Notes under the pieces: generated by a model
Database searches by the model: none
What the model saw: only the letters and a program-made list of their open reading frames with translations
What the model was told of the DNA's origin: nothing
Position numbers and translations under genes: made by a program
Assembly (NCBI RefSeq): GCF_003726095.1
Contig: NZ_CP026031.1
Location: forward strand, 62,001 to 126,000
Origin: Niallia circulans
Lineage (GTDB): Bacteria > Bacillota > Bacilli > Bacillales > Cytobacillaceae
Length of the DNA stretch: 64,000 nt
Direction of reading: 5' to 3'
Shown here: positions 1 to 8,588 of the stretch, piece after piece
How the letters are laid out: every line of letters starts with the position of its first letter
Position numbering within the stretch: position 1 is the first letter of the stretch

Positions 1-265
1 TCCTTAAAAATAACTCTGTTAAGTGACCAGAAAAGCTGTCCGCGGCAAAGGCACTGGCTAGAAATCCTGCTAAAGTAATTCCAATTTGGATTGTCGCCAG
101 AAATTTACTCGGCTCTGACAGCAATTTATGGACTATTATAGCCTTCTTATGACCTGTGTCAGCCATATGTTTAATTTTATTGTCATTTAAGGAAATGAGC
201 GCAATTTCTGCTGCAGCAAAGAAAGCGTTTAAAGCAATTAAGATGACCAGAACTAAAATGCCCAA
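1..265 (-). CDS. CNNM-domain (HlyC/CorC-type) membrane protein, N-terminal part
   Basis: Only the first 88 codons are present; the gene runs off the left edge. Reading leftwards from a TTG start at 265, preceded by AAAGGAG, the product opens with a hydrophobic helix (GILVLVILIALNAFFAAAE), then SLNDNKIKHMADTGHKKA and the stretch SKFLATIQIGITLAGFLASA. These are hallmarks of the DUF21/CNNM transmembrane domain of the hemolysin-C/CorC family (B. subtilis YhdP, YugS, YqhB), proteins linked to magnesium or cobalt efflux that normally continue into two CBS domains and a CorC domain. Those C-terminal domains lie outside the window. Family assignment is firm, the substrate is inference. Confidence 0.8.
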   Translation of the reverse strand, partial: MGILVLVILIALNAFFAAAEIALISLNDNKIKHMADTGHKKAIIVHKLLSEPSKFLATIQIGITLAGFLASAFAADSFSGHLTELFLR

Positions 266-381
266 ATCTTTCAGCTCCTTTCCGATGAGTATCTTTTATT
301 TGTTTTACCCTTTTTAAACGAAAGTATGCTTGTTAATAAGCAGCAGCTTATTGCATTAGCATAAAAAGAAATGACTGTAGT

Positions 382-399
382 AAATGACTATAGTCATTT
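382..399. promoter_or_regulatory. 18-bp perfect palindrome, candidate operator
   Basis: AAATGACTATAGTCATTT is a perfect palindrome about 80 bp before the ABC transporter operon that starts at 480. A related half-site (ATGACTGTAG) lies just upstream at 371-380. TGAC/GTCA-armed palindromes of this size are typical TetR-family operators, but no such regulator is encoded beside it. Confidence 0.4.
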
Positions 400-479
400 T
401 ATTTTTGGAAAAAAATGACCTTTAGGTATAGGAATGGAAGAGTCTTTTCTTTATTCTGTATATAGAAAGGATGATTGCC

Positions 480-1412
480 TTGTTAGAAATAATGAATTTA
501 TCTAAATCATTTAAAGGGAAGCAAGTTGTGAATTCTGTCAATTTATATTTAGAGCGTGGAGAAATTGTAGGCTTACTTGGACCGAATGGTGCAGGTAAAT
601 CTACAACAATATCTATGATATCTTCTTTGGTTTCTCCTCAAGAGGGGGACGTACGTTTAAATAATGAAAGTATTTTAAAAACACCGCAGGCTTTACGGAA
701 GGTTCTTGGAGTAGTACCACAAGAACTTGCTGTTTATATGGATTTATCTGCTCGAGAAAACTTACTATTTTTCGGTAAAATGCATCGTATTCCTAAAAAA
801 ATTTTACAGAAGAGAGTAGATGAAGTTCTTGAAATAATTGGTTTAAAAGAACGGGAAAAGGATTTGGTCAAAACCTTCTCAGGCGGAATGAAACGAAGAT
901 TAAATATTGGTGTTGCTTTAATCCATGAACCAGAAATTATTATTATGGATGAACCAACTGTTGGAATTGATCCACAATCCAGAAATTATATTTTAGAAAC
1001 AGTAAAAAGACTAAATAAGGAAAAGCAAATGACAGTTCTTTATACAAGTCATTATATGGAAGAAGTAGAGTTTCTTTGTAATCGAATTTATATTATGGAC
1101 CATGGTGAAATCATTGCTTCGGGAACGAAGGAGGATATTAAAAATATTCTTTCGGCAGAAACAGCCATTAACATTAAGGTGGAAATCGTCAAACATGAAT
1201 TTACAGAAGCCCTCCGTCATCTTGAAAGCATTAAGAATATCTCGATTCAACAATCAGTGATTACGGTTATTGTACCAAGGGAAGTGAATTTGTTAAAAGA
1301 TATATTGCGGATTGCCGAAGAACAGAAGACAAATGTACTCTCTGTAAATATTGAGGCGCCTACTTTAGAAGATGTGTTCTTGCATTTAACAGGCCGTCAA
1401 TTAAGAGATTAG
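480..1412 (+). CDS. ABC transporter ATP-binding protein (LnrL/YfiL-like)
   Basis: Cytoplasmic ATPase of an ABC-2 type exporter, 310 residues. Walker A GPNGAGKST lies at about 34-42, the signature FSGGM at 133-137, and Walker B IIIMDEP just after 152, followed by the H-loop in TSHYMEE. The extended C-terminal segment of about 90 residues is typical of drug or lipid exporters such as NatA and LnrL. An ATG at 471 sits inside the ribosome site (AGAAAGGATGAT, 464-475) and cannot be served by it; TTG at 480 has normal spacing and gives a length close to that of B. subtilis YfiL. Two permease genes follow, 11 nt downstream and then overlapping. The order ATPase, permease, permease resembles the linearmycin-resistance lnrLMN cluster, but no adjacent two-component system is seen, so the substrate is unknown. 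Confidence 0.85.
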   Translation: MLEIMNLSKSFKGKQVVNSVNLYLERGEIVGLLGPNGAGKSTTISMISSLVSPQEGDVRLNNESILKTPQALRKVLGVVPQELAVYMDLSARENLLFFGKMHRIPKKILQKRVDEVLEIIGLKEREKDLVKTFSGGMKRRLNIGVALIHEPEIIIMDEPTVGIDPQSRNYILETVKRLNKEKQMTVLYTSHYMEEVEFLCNRIYIMDHGEIIASGTKEDIKNILSAETAINIKVEIVKHEFTEALRHLESIKNISIQQSVITVIVPREVNLLKDILRIAEEQKTNVLSVNIEAPTLEDVFLHLTGRQLRD

Positions 1413-1423
1413 GAGGATTCCAG

Positions 1424-2680
1424 ATGCTTTGGCAAATGATAAAAAAAGAATTATTACTGATTTGGAGAAGACCCCGAGAGCTGGTTGTCTTGTTGTTAAT
1501 GCCATTTGTGCTTATCACGATTCTTGGCAGCGCATTAGGAGCTTTGGATAATGATAGCGAAGTGGAAGTAAAAGCGAAGCTAGCTGTGGTGGTAGAGGAT
1601 CAAGAACAGCAAGCCCAACAAGAAATAATAGAAAAAATAAACCAGTCTCCTTTAAGCAATCAAGAGAAAAATGCAAAAATAGCGCATATTCAGGCTCTGC
1701 AGCCGATAGCTACATTTATGAAAGCAGTCGGGGAAAGTCCTGATTTGAAGAAATTCCTTTCCGTTACGGAATATAATGACCGGACCAAAGTAAAGGAAAA
1801 GGATTTTGACGGTGTATTATTGATTCCCGAAGGATTTACTTCTGACTTTTATACGAATTTTTTAGAGGAAGAAACCGATCTTCCATCGTGGATAATAAAG
1901 ACAAAAAACCAAGAGTCCCTTCAGGCAACTATTATTGAGGATATTTTGGCGAATTATCAAAAAGAGTGGACGTATCTAAAGACAGCCCAAGATCTTCAAA
2001 TTGATTATTCAACATTAGTTAGCGAAAAAGCAAATGGACAAATCAAAAATATCGAAAAGAAAAAGGAAATCAGCGCTTTTGCTTATTATGGAGTGGGCAT
2101 GTCTGTGATGTTTGTATTCTATATATCTACAACGGTAGCAGGCTTTGCGTATCAGCAAAAAGAAGAGCTTTTGTATGAACGTATCTTACTAGCAAATGTT
2201 CCGAAAATCATGTTTTTTGCTGGTATTTTTATCTCAGCCTTTATTCTGTCTTTTTTACAGCAGACCATTCTGTTTAGCTTAATAGCATTGATTTATGGAG
2301 TCGTCTTTTCTAGTATGATAAATCAATTAATTGTTATTTTAACGGTAAATCTAATGGCAGCAGCATTTGCTACTATAGCAACTGCAATTTCCTTTGCTGC
2401 TAAGTCACGAAATGTGGAAAGTATTTTTTCTTCTTTAATTGTCCCTATTCTTGCGTTTATTGGCGGCAGCTTTTTTAATGTTAGTGCGATTGGTGGATTT
2501 ATGGAAACATTAGGCGAATATTCTCCAGGAGGAGCAGCACTTACTGCCTATTTAAAAGCATATCAAGGCTACCCATTGGTGGATTTATGGAGCCATCTTA
2601 AAGCAATCCTCCTATTTTCTCTTGCTTTGCTGTTGATTAGTGGGATTACCTTGAAAACAAGAGGAGGGGTTCGCCGATGA
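1424..2680 (+). CDS. ABC-2 type permease subunit (LnrM/YfiM-like)
   Basis: Membrane subunit of the exporter, 418 residues. There is one N-terminal membrane helix (about 20-40, LVVLLLMPFVLITILGSA), a long charged extracytoplasmic region (about 45-215), then five or six membrane helices to the C terminus, including the SPGGAALTAYLKA stretch shared by ABC-2 permeases. This is the ABC2_membrane_3 layout. The start is set by AGGAGGATTCCAG-ATG, 11 nt after the ATPase stop. It overlaps the next permease gene by 4 nt, so the two membrane subunits are probably translated together and form a heterodimer. Confidence 0.82.
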   Translation: MLWQMIKKELLLIWRRPRELVVLLLMPFVLITILGSALGALDNDSEVEVKAKLAVVVEDQEQQAQQEIIEKINQSPLSNQEKNAKIAHIQALQPIATFMKAVGESPDLKKFLSVTEYNDRTKVKEKDFDGVLLIPEGFTSDFYTNFLEEETDLPSWIIKTKNQESLQATIIEDILANYQKEWTYLKTAQDLQIDYSTLVSEKANGQIKNIEKKKEISAFAYYGVGMSVMFVFYISTTVAGFAYQQKEELLYERILLANVPKIMFFAGIFISAFILSFLQQTILFSLIALIYGVVFSSMINQLIVILTVNLMAAAFATIATAISFAAKSRNVESIFSSLIVPILAFIGGSFFNVSAIGGFMETLGEYSPGGAALTAYLKAYQGYPLVDLWSHLKAILLFSLALLLISGITLKTRGGVRR

Positions 2681-3771
2681 ATGCAATTTTATGGGGGAAA
2701 TGTAAGAAATTTATCAGACAGCCGGGTGGATTTATTATAACCTCCTTCATTTGTATCGTTTTTGCTTATTTAGTTGGAATCTCCTCTTTCACAAAAGTAG
2801 AAGTGCCAGTTTATACAGAACACTCGGAGAAAACAACTGATATTCTAGAATTTTTAAATCAAAGTGAAAGTTATTCGTTTGTTATGTATACAGAAAAAGA
2901 AGTAAAGGAACAGTTAGCAAAAGGAAAAACAGATATGGGAGTGGCGATAAATCCAGATACTTATACTATGTTTCGAGTAGCTGATACGTCCAATGTATTA
3001 ATGGTTCAAAATTATCTTCAAACCTATTATGCGAATATGCTTAAGGAAAAGGCGCTGATCAATGAAGCTGCGGATAAAGAAGAAGCTAAAAGGGTGCTTG
3101 CACATAATAAAGAGACACCAATTATACCTGTTGAAACAGAACAAACATTAACGGAAAAGGAAGCAAGCTATAATCAATCGCTCCAGTCGCTCTTTGGGTT
3201 TACTTTATTCTTTTGTATTTTTACCGTTTCCTTTACTGTTATTGAAATTCTAAGAGATAAACAAAATGGAATATGGGATCGATTTATCTTATCCTCTACT
3301 TCCAAAGCACAAATATATTTGGGGCATTTATTATTTAGTTTTTTAATAGGTTATGTCCAAATAATCATTATTTTTCTTCTTTTTAAGTATGGATTAAATA
3401 TTGATTTTAATGGAAATTTCCATCTGGTATTTGTTCTAATCATTCCATATTTGTACGCTATTGTAGCATTGACTATTCTCTTAACAGGTCTTCTGAAAAC
3501 ACCAAGCCAGTTTAATGCCTTCATTCCGTTGGTATCTGTGAGCTTTGCGATGCTAGGCGGAGCTTACTGGCCAATCGAAATTGTTACATCCAAAATAATG
3601 ATTTTGTTATCTAAAGTTGTTCCTATTACTTATGGAATGGAACTATTAAAAAAAGGTGTTATCGACAGTGCTTCTTGGAATGATATCATGGTTCCAGCAG
3701 GGATTCTTTGTTTGATGGGAACAATTATGCTAGGTATTGGTATTCAGCTTATAGAAAAAAGACATGTATAA
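2677..3771 (+). CDS. ABC-2 type permease subunit (LnrN/YfiN-like)
   Basis: Second membrane subunit of the same exporter, 364 residues, with the same plan as its neighbour: an N-terminal helix (about 16-36), an extracytoplasmic domain (about 40-165), then five or six helices that begin near LFGFTLFFCIFTVSFTVIEIL. The conserved GGAYWPIE motif before the last helices is typical of ABC-2 permeases. The ATG overlaps the stop of the preceding gene (ATGA) with GAGGAGG just upstream. The two permeases are paralogous in plan but differ in length. The transported molecule cannot be read from the sequence. Confidence 0.82.
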   Translation: MNAILWGKCKKFIRQPGGFIITSFICIVFAYLVGISSFTKVEVPVYTEHSEKTTDILEFLNQSESYSFVMYTEKEVKEQLAKGKTDMGVAINPDTYTMFRVADTSNVLMVQNYLQTYYANMLKEKALINEAADKEEAKRVLAHNKETPIIPVETEQTLTEKEASYNQSLQSLFGFTLFFCIFTVSFTVIEILRDKQNGIWDRFILSSTSKAQIYLGHLLFSFLIGYVQIIIIFLLFKYGLNIDFNGNFHLVFVLIIPYLYAIVALTILLTGLLKTPSQFNAFIPLVSVSFAMLGGAYWPIEIVTSKIMILLSKVVPITYGMELLKKGVIDSASWNDIMVPAGILCLMGTIMLGIGIQLIEKRHV

Positions 3772-3790
3772 GAAAATATAAAGTGGAATA

Positions 3791-3819
3791 TTTCGAAAAA
3801 ATAAAAAATAGTGTATAAT
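3791..3819 (+). promoter_or_regulatory. possible promoter before the small ORF at 3864
   Basis: A consensus -10 TATAAT lies at 3814-3819, with a poor -35 (TTTCGA, 3791-3796) 17 bp upstream. It would drive the small ORF at 3864 and possibly the methyltransferase. Confidence 0.35.
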
Positions 3820-3863
3820 AAAGGGAAAAGATTTCCAAGTTTAGGAAGAGGGAGCTGGAACAG

Positions 3864-3992
3864 TTGATCCGAAAAATAGTGAAAGGCTATTTATATGTTG
3901 TAGTTCTTCCTTTGACATTTTTAATCTCTGTTATTTTTGAGCCGAGTGGAAATCTTGTTTGGTTAACAAATGACACCATTAGAGATTTGTAG
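3864..3992 (+). CDS. possible 42-residue membrane peptide
   Basis: TTG start after GGAAGAGGGAG; the predicted peptide begins LIRKIVKGYLYVVVLPLTFL and has one hydrophobic helix (about residues 8-25) followed by a polar tail. A -10 TATAAT lies 45 bp upstream. After the TAG the same frame stays open for 24 more codons (to about 4072), so this may be a complete small protein or the remains of a longer gene broken by a stop. No family recognised; coding status is uncertain. Confidence 0.3.
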   Translation: MIRKIVKGYLYVVVLPLTFLISVIFEPSGNLVWLTNDTIRDL

Positions 3993-4117
3993 GGCTTAAT
4001 GGTAGTTGATAAGCTTCTGATAGTCTTTATAGAGATTAACAGAAGGAATAAAGGAGAGAATATGAGATTATGAAATCGCTGGAACATGAAATATAAAACC
4101 ATTATTGTAGAGGACCT

Positions 4118-4155
4118 CCTCCCTATTCTTTATTGAAAAATAAAAAATAGGGAGG
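4118..4155 (+). promoter_or_regulatory. hairpin enclosing the methyltransferase ribosome-binding site
   Basis: CCTCCCTATT (4118-4127) pairs with AATAGGGAGG (4146-4155). One C/A mismatch follows, then TTTATT (4129-4134) pairs with AATAAA (4139-4144) around a GAAA loop. The 3' arm contains GGGAGG, the ribosome site for the GTG start at 4164. No T-run follows on either strand, so it does not look like a terminator. It could hold translation of the next gene down until unfolded. Confidence 0.5.
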
Positions 4156-4163
4156 AATAAAAA

Positions 4164-4925
4164 GTGAAAGATATTAATTTTCATAGGTATTTAGAGGAAA
4201 TAAACGAGAAGTTTTCAGGATGGGACTTTTCTAGCATTTATGATACAGGCAGAATCCAAAACAGCATGATTTCTTGGTCTTACGGGAGCAAAGTGATTTC
4301 TGCGATGCAGGAGGCCACAGCTGTATTGGATATGGGAACGGGGGGAGGAGAGTTTCTTTCTTTATTGAAAGGCTATTTTCCAAGTACCATTTATGCGACT
4401 GAAGGGTATAAGCCGAACGTACCGATTGCCAAAAAGAAGCTAGAGTCTTTAGGAGTGAGAGTGATGGAAGTGGTTGATGATAATGAATTGCCATTTCCCG
4501 ATAATCATTTTGATTTAATCATTAATAGACATGAGTCTTACTCCGAGAAAGAAGTGAAAAGAATTTTAAAGCCAAAAGGTATTTTTCTTACCCAGCAAGT
4601 TGGAGGTTTAGATTGCAAGGAAATAAATGACTGGTTTGAAGTTCCGCTCAATCCTGAATTTAAAGAGTGGAAACTTTCCATTGCTCTCAACCAGTTTCCT
4701 AATGCTGAATGGGAGGTTCTGGAGCACCAGGAGGAGTTTCCTGTCCAGCGTTTCTATGACTTGGGCGCACTTATTTATTATTTAAAGGCGATACCTTGGC
4801 AAGTTCCTGATTTTAGTGTGGAAAAGTACCAAAATGAACTCTATCGTTTGCATCAGTACATCGAAAAAAACGGCTTTTTTGATGCCAGCCAATCTCGTTT
4901 TTATCTAAAGATGAGAAAGAAATAA
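4164..4925 (+). CDS. class I SAM-dependent methyltransferase
   Basis: Cytoplasmic methyltransferase of 253 residues. Motif I VLDMGTGGGEF (about 54-64) binds S-adenosylmethionine, Glu80 in YATEGYKPN ends strand 2, and LPFPDNHFDLIINRHE matches motif IV, followed by RILKPKGIFLTQQVGG as in Methyltransf_11 proteins. The GTG start follows GGGAGGAATAAAAA. The acceptor is not identifiable; the C-terminal half (about 140-253) resembles small-molecule rather than RNA methyltransferases. It stands alone between two ABC transporter systems and ends in a good terminator. The ribosome site lies in the hairpin just upstream. Confidence 0.8.
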   Translation: MKDINFHRYLEEINEKFSGWDFSSIYDTGRIQNSMISWSYGSKVISAMQEATAVLDMGTGGGEFLSLLKGYFPSTIYATEGYKPNVPIAKKKLESLGVRVMEVVDDNELPFPDNHFDLIINRHESYSEKEVKRILKPKGIFLTQQVGGLDCKEINDWFEVPLNPEFKEWKLSIALNQFPNAEWEVLEHQEEFPVQRFYDLGALIYYLKAIPWQVPDFSVEKYQNELYRLHQYIEKNGFFDASQSRFYLKMRKK

Positions 4926-4942
4926 CATAAGAACTATACGAG

Positions 4943-4983
4943 AAACTCAGTTAATACCTAAAAGGTTTAGCTGAGTTTTTTTT
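4943..4983 (+). terminator. Rho-independent terminator
   Basis: AAACTCAG (4943-4950) pairs with CTGAGTTT (4971-4978) and a T-run follows. It ends the methyltransferase transcript. Confidence 0.8.
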
Positions 4984-5009
4984 AGTTTTTCTAAAAAAAG
5001 GAAAATTTA

Positions 5010-5038
5010 TTACAAGGAGAATGGAGAAATGTTACAAT
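5010..5038 (+). promoter_or_regulatory. sigma-A promoter with extended -10
   Basis: TTACAA (5010-5015), 17 bp, then TACAAT (5033-5038) with TG one base before it. It precedes the ABC operon 5099-7503 and shows that the ATG at 5021 lies within promoter DNA, supporting the later GTG start. Confidence 0.6.
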
Positions 5039-5098
5039 AAAAGAAGGATTAATTCTTTTTTTGTAAATTGGAACAATTATGAAAAGGGAGGGGAGTTA

Positions 5099-5887
5099 GT
5101 GGCTGTGGAAGAAATCATTACGATAAAAGGACTATGGAAAAACTATGGTGCAAAGGAAGTTTTAAAAGGAATAGATCTTCATGTTTCTCGAGGGGAGATT
5201 ATTGGATATATTGGACCAAATGGGGCTGGGAAAAGTACCACTGTTAAGATTCTTCTTGGGATTGAAACGTATGTCAAAGGGGAAGTAAAACTTTTTGGTA
5301 AGGAGATTAACCAAAATTCTATCGAATATAAACGGAGAATTGGTTATGTGCCAGAGATAGCAGAGGTTTATGATAATTTAACTGCATATGAGTATTTAAC
5401 CTTTATTGGTCAATTGTATGGGATGAAGGTTGAATTTGTTGATCAAAAAGCCCAAAAGTTAATGGAACTCTTTGGAATTGGGGAGGTCTATCATTCAAGA
5501 ATATCTTCTTATTCAAAAGGAATGCGGCAAAAACTACTAATTATTTCTAGCGTTTTGCATAATCCGGATATTTTATTTCTAGATGAACCCATCAATGGGC
5601 TTGATGCCAATAGTGTGATGATATTTAAAGAAATTCTTGCACAGCTGGCATCCTCTGGCAAAACAATCTTTTATTCTTCGCATATTATGGATGTGGTAGA
5701 AAAGATAAGCAGTCGGATTATTTTATTAAATGACGGAAAGGTTGTAGTAGATGGAAGCTTTAAAGAGCTGCAGGCACAAAATCAACAAGGTAGTTTAGAA
5801 GGTATCTTTAACCAACTTACAGGCTTTTATAATCATAGAGAAATAGGTGAATCCTTTGTGTCTGTTGTGCAAGAGGTGCAGACATGA
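5099..5887 (+). CDS. ABC transporter ATP-binding protein
   Basis: ATPase of a second ABC-2 system, about 262 residues. It shows Walker A IGPNGAGKST, the Q-loop region RRIGYVPE, the signature-region SYSKGMRQKL (a degenerate LSGGQ), and Walker B ILFLDEPINGLD followed by SSHIMD. An upstream in-frame ATG at 5021 would add 26 residues but overlaps the promoter. GTG at 5099 follows GGGAGGGG at good spacing and gives the usual N terminus just before strand 1. It overlaps the permease gene by 4 nt (ATGA), so the two proteins form one transporter. The degenerate signature is seen in the EcsA/YthP group; the substrate is unknown. Confidence 0.82.
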   Translation: MAVEEIITIKGLWKNYGAKEVLKGIDLHVSRGEIIGYIGPNGAGKSTTVKILLGIETYVKGEVKLFGKEINQNSIEYKRRIGYVPEIAEVYDNLTAYEYLTFIGQLYGMKVEFVDQKAQKLMELFGIGEVYHSRISSYSKGMRQKLLIISSVLHNPDILFLDEPINGLDANSVMIFKEILAQLASSGKTIFYSSHIMDVVEKISSRIILLNDGKVVVDGSFKELQAQNQQGSLEGIFNQLTGFYNHREIGESFVSVVQEVQT

Positions 5888-7503
5888 CAGATTATAAGGT
5901 ATTAAAACTTCTTGATCACTTTAAAGCTTTTTTTCTGAAAATAGGCATCGATTATGAGGTGTTAAGAGCCATTTTGCAAGTAAAGCTTATAATGGATCAA
6001 CGGAAGCTGCCAACTATCTTTTCACAATCCATTCAAAAGAAAGAAAAAAAAGAGGATAAATACGCCTATATCAAATCTTTGTGGTTATATGCCTTAATGG
6101 GATTAATTCTTATTCCCTTTATGGCTTTCGGGGATAATTATCTTTTTCAAATGAGTATCTCTTTTGGAATCATTTTATTTCTTGTTATGACCTCTATGAT
6201 TTCCGATTTTTCTGCTGTCTTATTAGATGTTCGCGATAAGCATATTGTCCATTCGAAGCCAGTTAATAGAAAAACCATTAATGCAGCGAAAGTGTTGCAT
6301 ATAATGATTTATTTGTCACAACTAACGATTGCCATAACGCTTGTTCCGCTAATGGTAAGTTTGATCAAACAAGGAATCGTCTTTTTTCTATTAACCATTC
6401 TTCTTCTTGTGTTAGCCAATTTATTTATTGTTGTTATGACAGCATTATTATATTTGGCTATTTTGCGTTTTTTTGATGGGGAAAAGTTAAAAGATGTTAT
6501 TAACTATGTGCAGATCGGTCTATCTATCATGATTATGATAGGGTATCAGATTGTAATTCGAAGCTTTGAATTTGTTGATTTAAATATTATTTATGAAGTG
6601 CATTGGTGGCATCTATTCATTGTTCCTATGTGGTTTGCAGGACCGTATGAATGGGTTTTGAACGGAAATACGGAAATGATGATGATCCTTCTTGCGACAA
6701 TCGCCTTTGTTTTACCGATCCTCGCTATTATTATTTATGGAAGGCTAGTTCCTGTTTTTGAGAAAAGTTTAGAAAAATTAACAAGTCAAAGTAAGGCGAG
6801 AAAAAGAAAGATATTGAAGATTAAAGAGTGGGTATTATCGTTATATATAAAAAGCAGGGAAGAAAAAGCCTTTTATCATTTCACAGAGCAAATGATCAGC
6901 CAGGAAAGAGATTTTAAGCTAAAGGTTTATCCGTCAATCGGTTTTTCGATCGTTATTCCCTTTTTATTTCTTTATAGTGGAACGAATTTGGAGGATATCG
7001 ATTTTTCCACGAGTTCGGCTTATTTAACGATTTATTTTACCATGATTAATATCCCAACAATTATTTTTATGTTGAGGTTTTCCGGAAAATATAAAGGGGC
7101 TTGGATTTTTACTATTCTCCCCGTCGCTGACTTTTCTGCGTATTATAAAGGTTCATTAAAAGCAGTCATTAGCAAATTATATTTACCTATTTATTTTTTA
7201 TTAAGCTTTGTGTTTTTATTTCTGTTTGGAATAAGAATTATTCCTGATTTGCTAGTAGTCTTTCTATCTGCTTTCTTTTATGCTATTGTTTGTAATTTGT
7301 TATTAGATAAACAAATCCCTTTTTCACTGTCTTTTGAATCAGGTGGAAATCAACAAAGCTGGAGATTATTCCTTCTGCTCATTCCATTGCCGATTTTAGC
7401 AGGTATCCATTATATCAGTAGTACTTTTCCTTATGGTGTATATATTTACGCTCTGTTGCTTTTCTTTGTAAATCTTTTATTTTGGAAGAAATGGAAGCCT
7501 TAG
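5884..7503 (+). CDS. large multi-helix ABC transporter permease
   Basis: A 539-residue membrane protein, the only permease of this system. A soluble N terminus of about 65 residues is followed by about ten predicted helices in two groups (about 70-285 and 350-535), separated by a charged cytoplasmic stretch (about 290-340, SQSKARKRKILKIKE). The layout recalls long permeases paired with YthP/EcsA-type ATPases in Bacillaceae. It overlaps the ATPase gene by 4 nt and is followed by a bidirectional terminator. No conserved substrate-binding motif was recognised, so only the pairing is firm. Confidence 0.75.
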   Translation: MTDYKVLKLLDHFKAFFLKIGIDYEVLRAILQVKLIMDQRKLPTIFSQSIQKKEKKEDKYAYIKSLWLYALMGLILIPFMAFGDNYLFQMSISFGIILFLVMTSMISDFSAVLLDVRDKHIVHSKPVNRKTINAAKVLHIMIYLSQLTIAITLVPLMVSLIKQGIVFFLLTILLLVLANLFIVVMTALLYLAILRFFDGEKLKDVINYVQIGLSIMIMIGYQIVIRSFEFVDLNIIYEVHWWHLFIVPMWFAGPYEWVLNGNTEMMMILLATIAFVLPILAIIIYGRLVPVFEKSLEKLTSQSKARKRKILKIKEWVLSLYIKSREEKAFYHFTEQMISQERDFKLKVYPSIGFSIVIPFLFLYSGTNLEDIDFSTSSAYLTIYFTMINIPTIIFMLRFSGKYKGAWIFTILPVADFSAYYKGSLKAVISKLYLPIYFLLSFVFLFLFGIRIIPDLLVVFLSAFFYAIVCNLLLDKQIPFSLSFESGGNQQSWRLFLLLIPLPILAGIHYISSTFPYGVYIYALLLFFVNLLFWKKWKP

Positions 7504-7519
7504 CAGACAGTGTCGTTTT

Positions 7520-7560
7520 TAAATCCCCTAGTTTAACTATATTTAGACTAAGGGATTTTC
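7520..7560. terminator. bidirectional terminator
   Basis: AAATCCCCTAGT (7521-7532) pairs with ACTAAGGGATTT (7547-7558) with one unpaired position. T-rich flanks on both sides serve the permease gene and the converging RpiR gene. Confidence 0.7.
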
Positions 7561-7567
7561 TTATATT

Positions 7568-8422
7568 TTAAAAAGAAAAGCGATCTATTAATTCCGTACT
7601 TTTTCTTTGATGCTCTCTGTTCTGTGTGTAATTTATTTGATACAAGCTGGAAAATAAGACATTAAGTACATAATCAATGGATACTTGTGATGCAAAGGTA
7701 GCGATTTTGTCTGTTTCTTTCTTTTCTAAAGCTGGTATGGTTAAAACAACATCTGCCATTTTGGCTAATTTACTTTCAGGAAAGGCGGTTAACAATAAAA
7801 TCGGCACCTTTCTTTCTTTTAATATACGAGCAGCAATGAAGTCCTCATTTGATTTAGCTTCATAAGTAATAAAAAAGGCGCAGTCATTTCTTTCAATGTT
7901 AACAGTGTTGTTGGCAAATTCATTACGGGCCGTTGCGATTATGGCATATTTATTTATCTTCAAAAGTTTATTTTGGAAACTTTCGGCCCGAATTTGCGAA
8001 TCTCCTACAGCATACATAAAGATGCGGTTTGAATTGTATAGATACTTAGTCATTTTAAAAAGGGATTTTTCCTTTAAGAGCTCATAGCTTTCTTTGATGG
8101 CCTGTTGCGTTAAATACATCATATCCTGGCTGATTTTCATAAGAGAAGCATCATCCTCAAATGGGATATTCGGATTAATTTCAGATAAAACATGGTTTTT
8201 TTGCTCGATCGATTTAACAAGCATAATTTTAAAATCTTTAAAGCCCTTCATTCCTAACTTTTGTGCAAAGCGAATGATAGAAGTATGAGAAGTAAATGTT
8301 TTTTGTGCTAACTCTTGGATTGTCATTCTCTCAATTAAGTTAGCATTCTCCAAAATATATTTTGCAATATTTTTTTCTGCTGCTGTATAATCCGTTCTAT
8401 TGGCAATTTGTTTTAGCAACAA
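7568..8422 (-). CDS. MurR/RpiR family transcriptional regulator
   Basis: DNA-binding sugar sensor of 284 residues. The N-terminal HTH_6 domain (about 1-77) contains the helix-turn-helix TFTSHTSIIRFAQKLGMKGFKDFK. A SIS phosphosugar-binding domain follows at about 125-250 (YNSNRIFMYAVGDSQIRAESF, then VPILLLTAFPESKLAKMADVVLTIP). The TTG start at 8422 follows AAAGGGGTGAGC. It is divergent from two Gfo/Idh/MocA dehydrogenase genes, and an inverted repeat lies in the shared promoter region, so it probably controls them and itself in response to a sugar phosphate. Repressor or activator role cannot be told. Confidence 0.85.
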   Translation of the reverse strand: MLLKQIANRTDYTAAEKNIAKYILENANLIERMTIQELAQKTFTSHTSIIRFAQKLGMKGFKDFKIMLVKSIEQKNHVLSEINPNIPFEDDASLMKISQDMMYLTQQAIKESYELLKEKSLFKMTKYLYNSNRIFMYAVGDSQIRAESFQNKLLKINKYAIIATARNEFANNTVNIERNDCAFFITYEAKSNEDFIAARILKERKVPILLLTAFPESKLAKMADVVLTIPALEKKETDKIATFASQVSIDYVLNVLFSSLYQINYTQNREHQRKSTELIDRFSF

Positions 8423-8443
8423 ATCGGCTCACCCCTTTAAAAT

Positions 8444-8499
8444 TGAACATTTTGTTCATTAAATCAGCTTAATTTCAGATGGAAGCTTGAACATTTTAT
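8444..8499. promoter_or_regulatory. candidate RpiR operator: inverted repeat plus second half-site
   Basis: TGAACATTTTGTTCA (8444-8458) has perfect 5-bp arms, and TGAACATTTTAT recurs at 8488-8499. Both lie between the divergent RpiR gene and the dehydrogenase operon. Confidence 0.5.
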
Positions 8500-8588
8500 C
8501 CTAAATCCATTAATGCAAAAGCTTTACATGGAATTCTCTGTTATTCCATCCTATAATAATCCCATTAAGGAAAAAAGGAGTGCCTTTT

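Noticed and set aside
5021..5098. 26-codon N-terminal extension of the ABC ATPase
   Set aside because: It overlaps a good extended -10 promoter, and GTG 5099 has a strong ribosome site.
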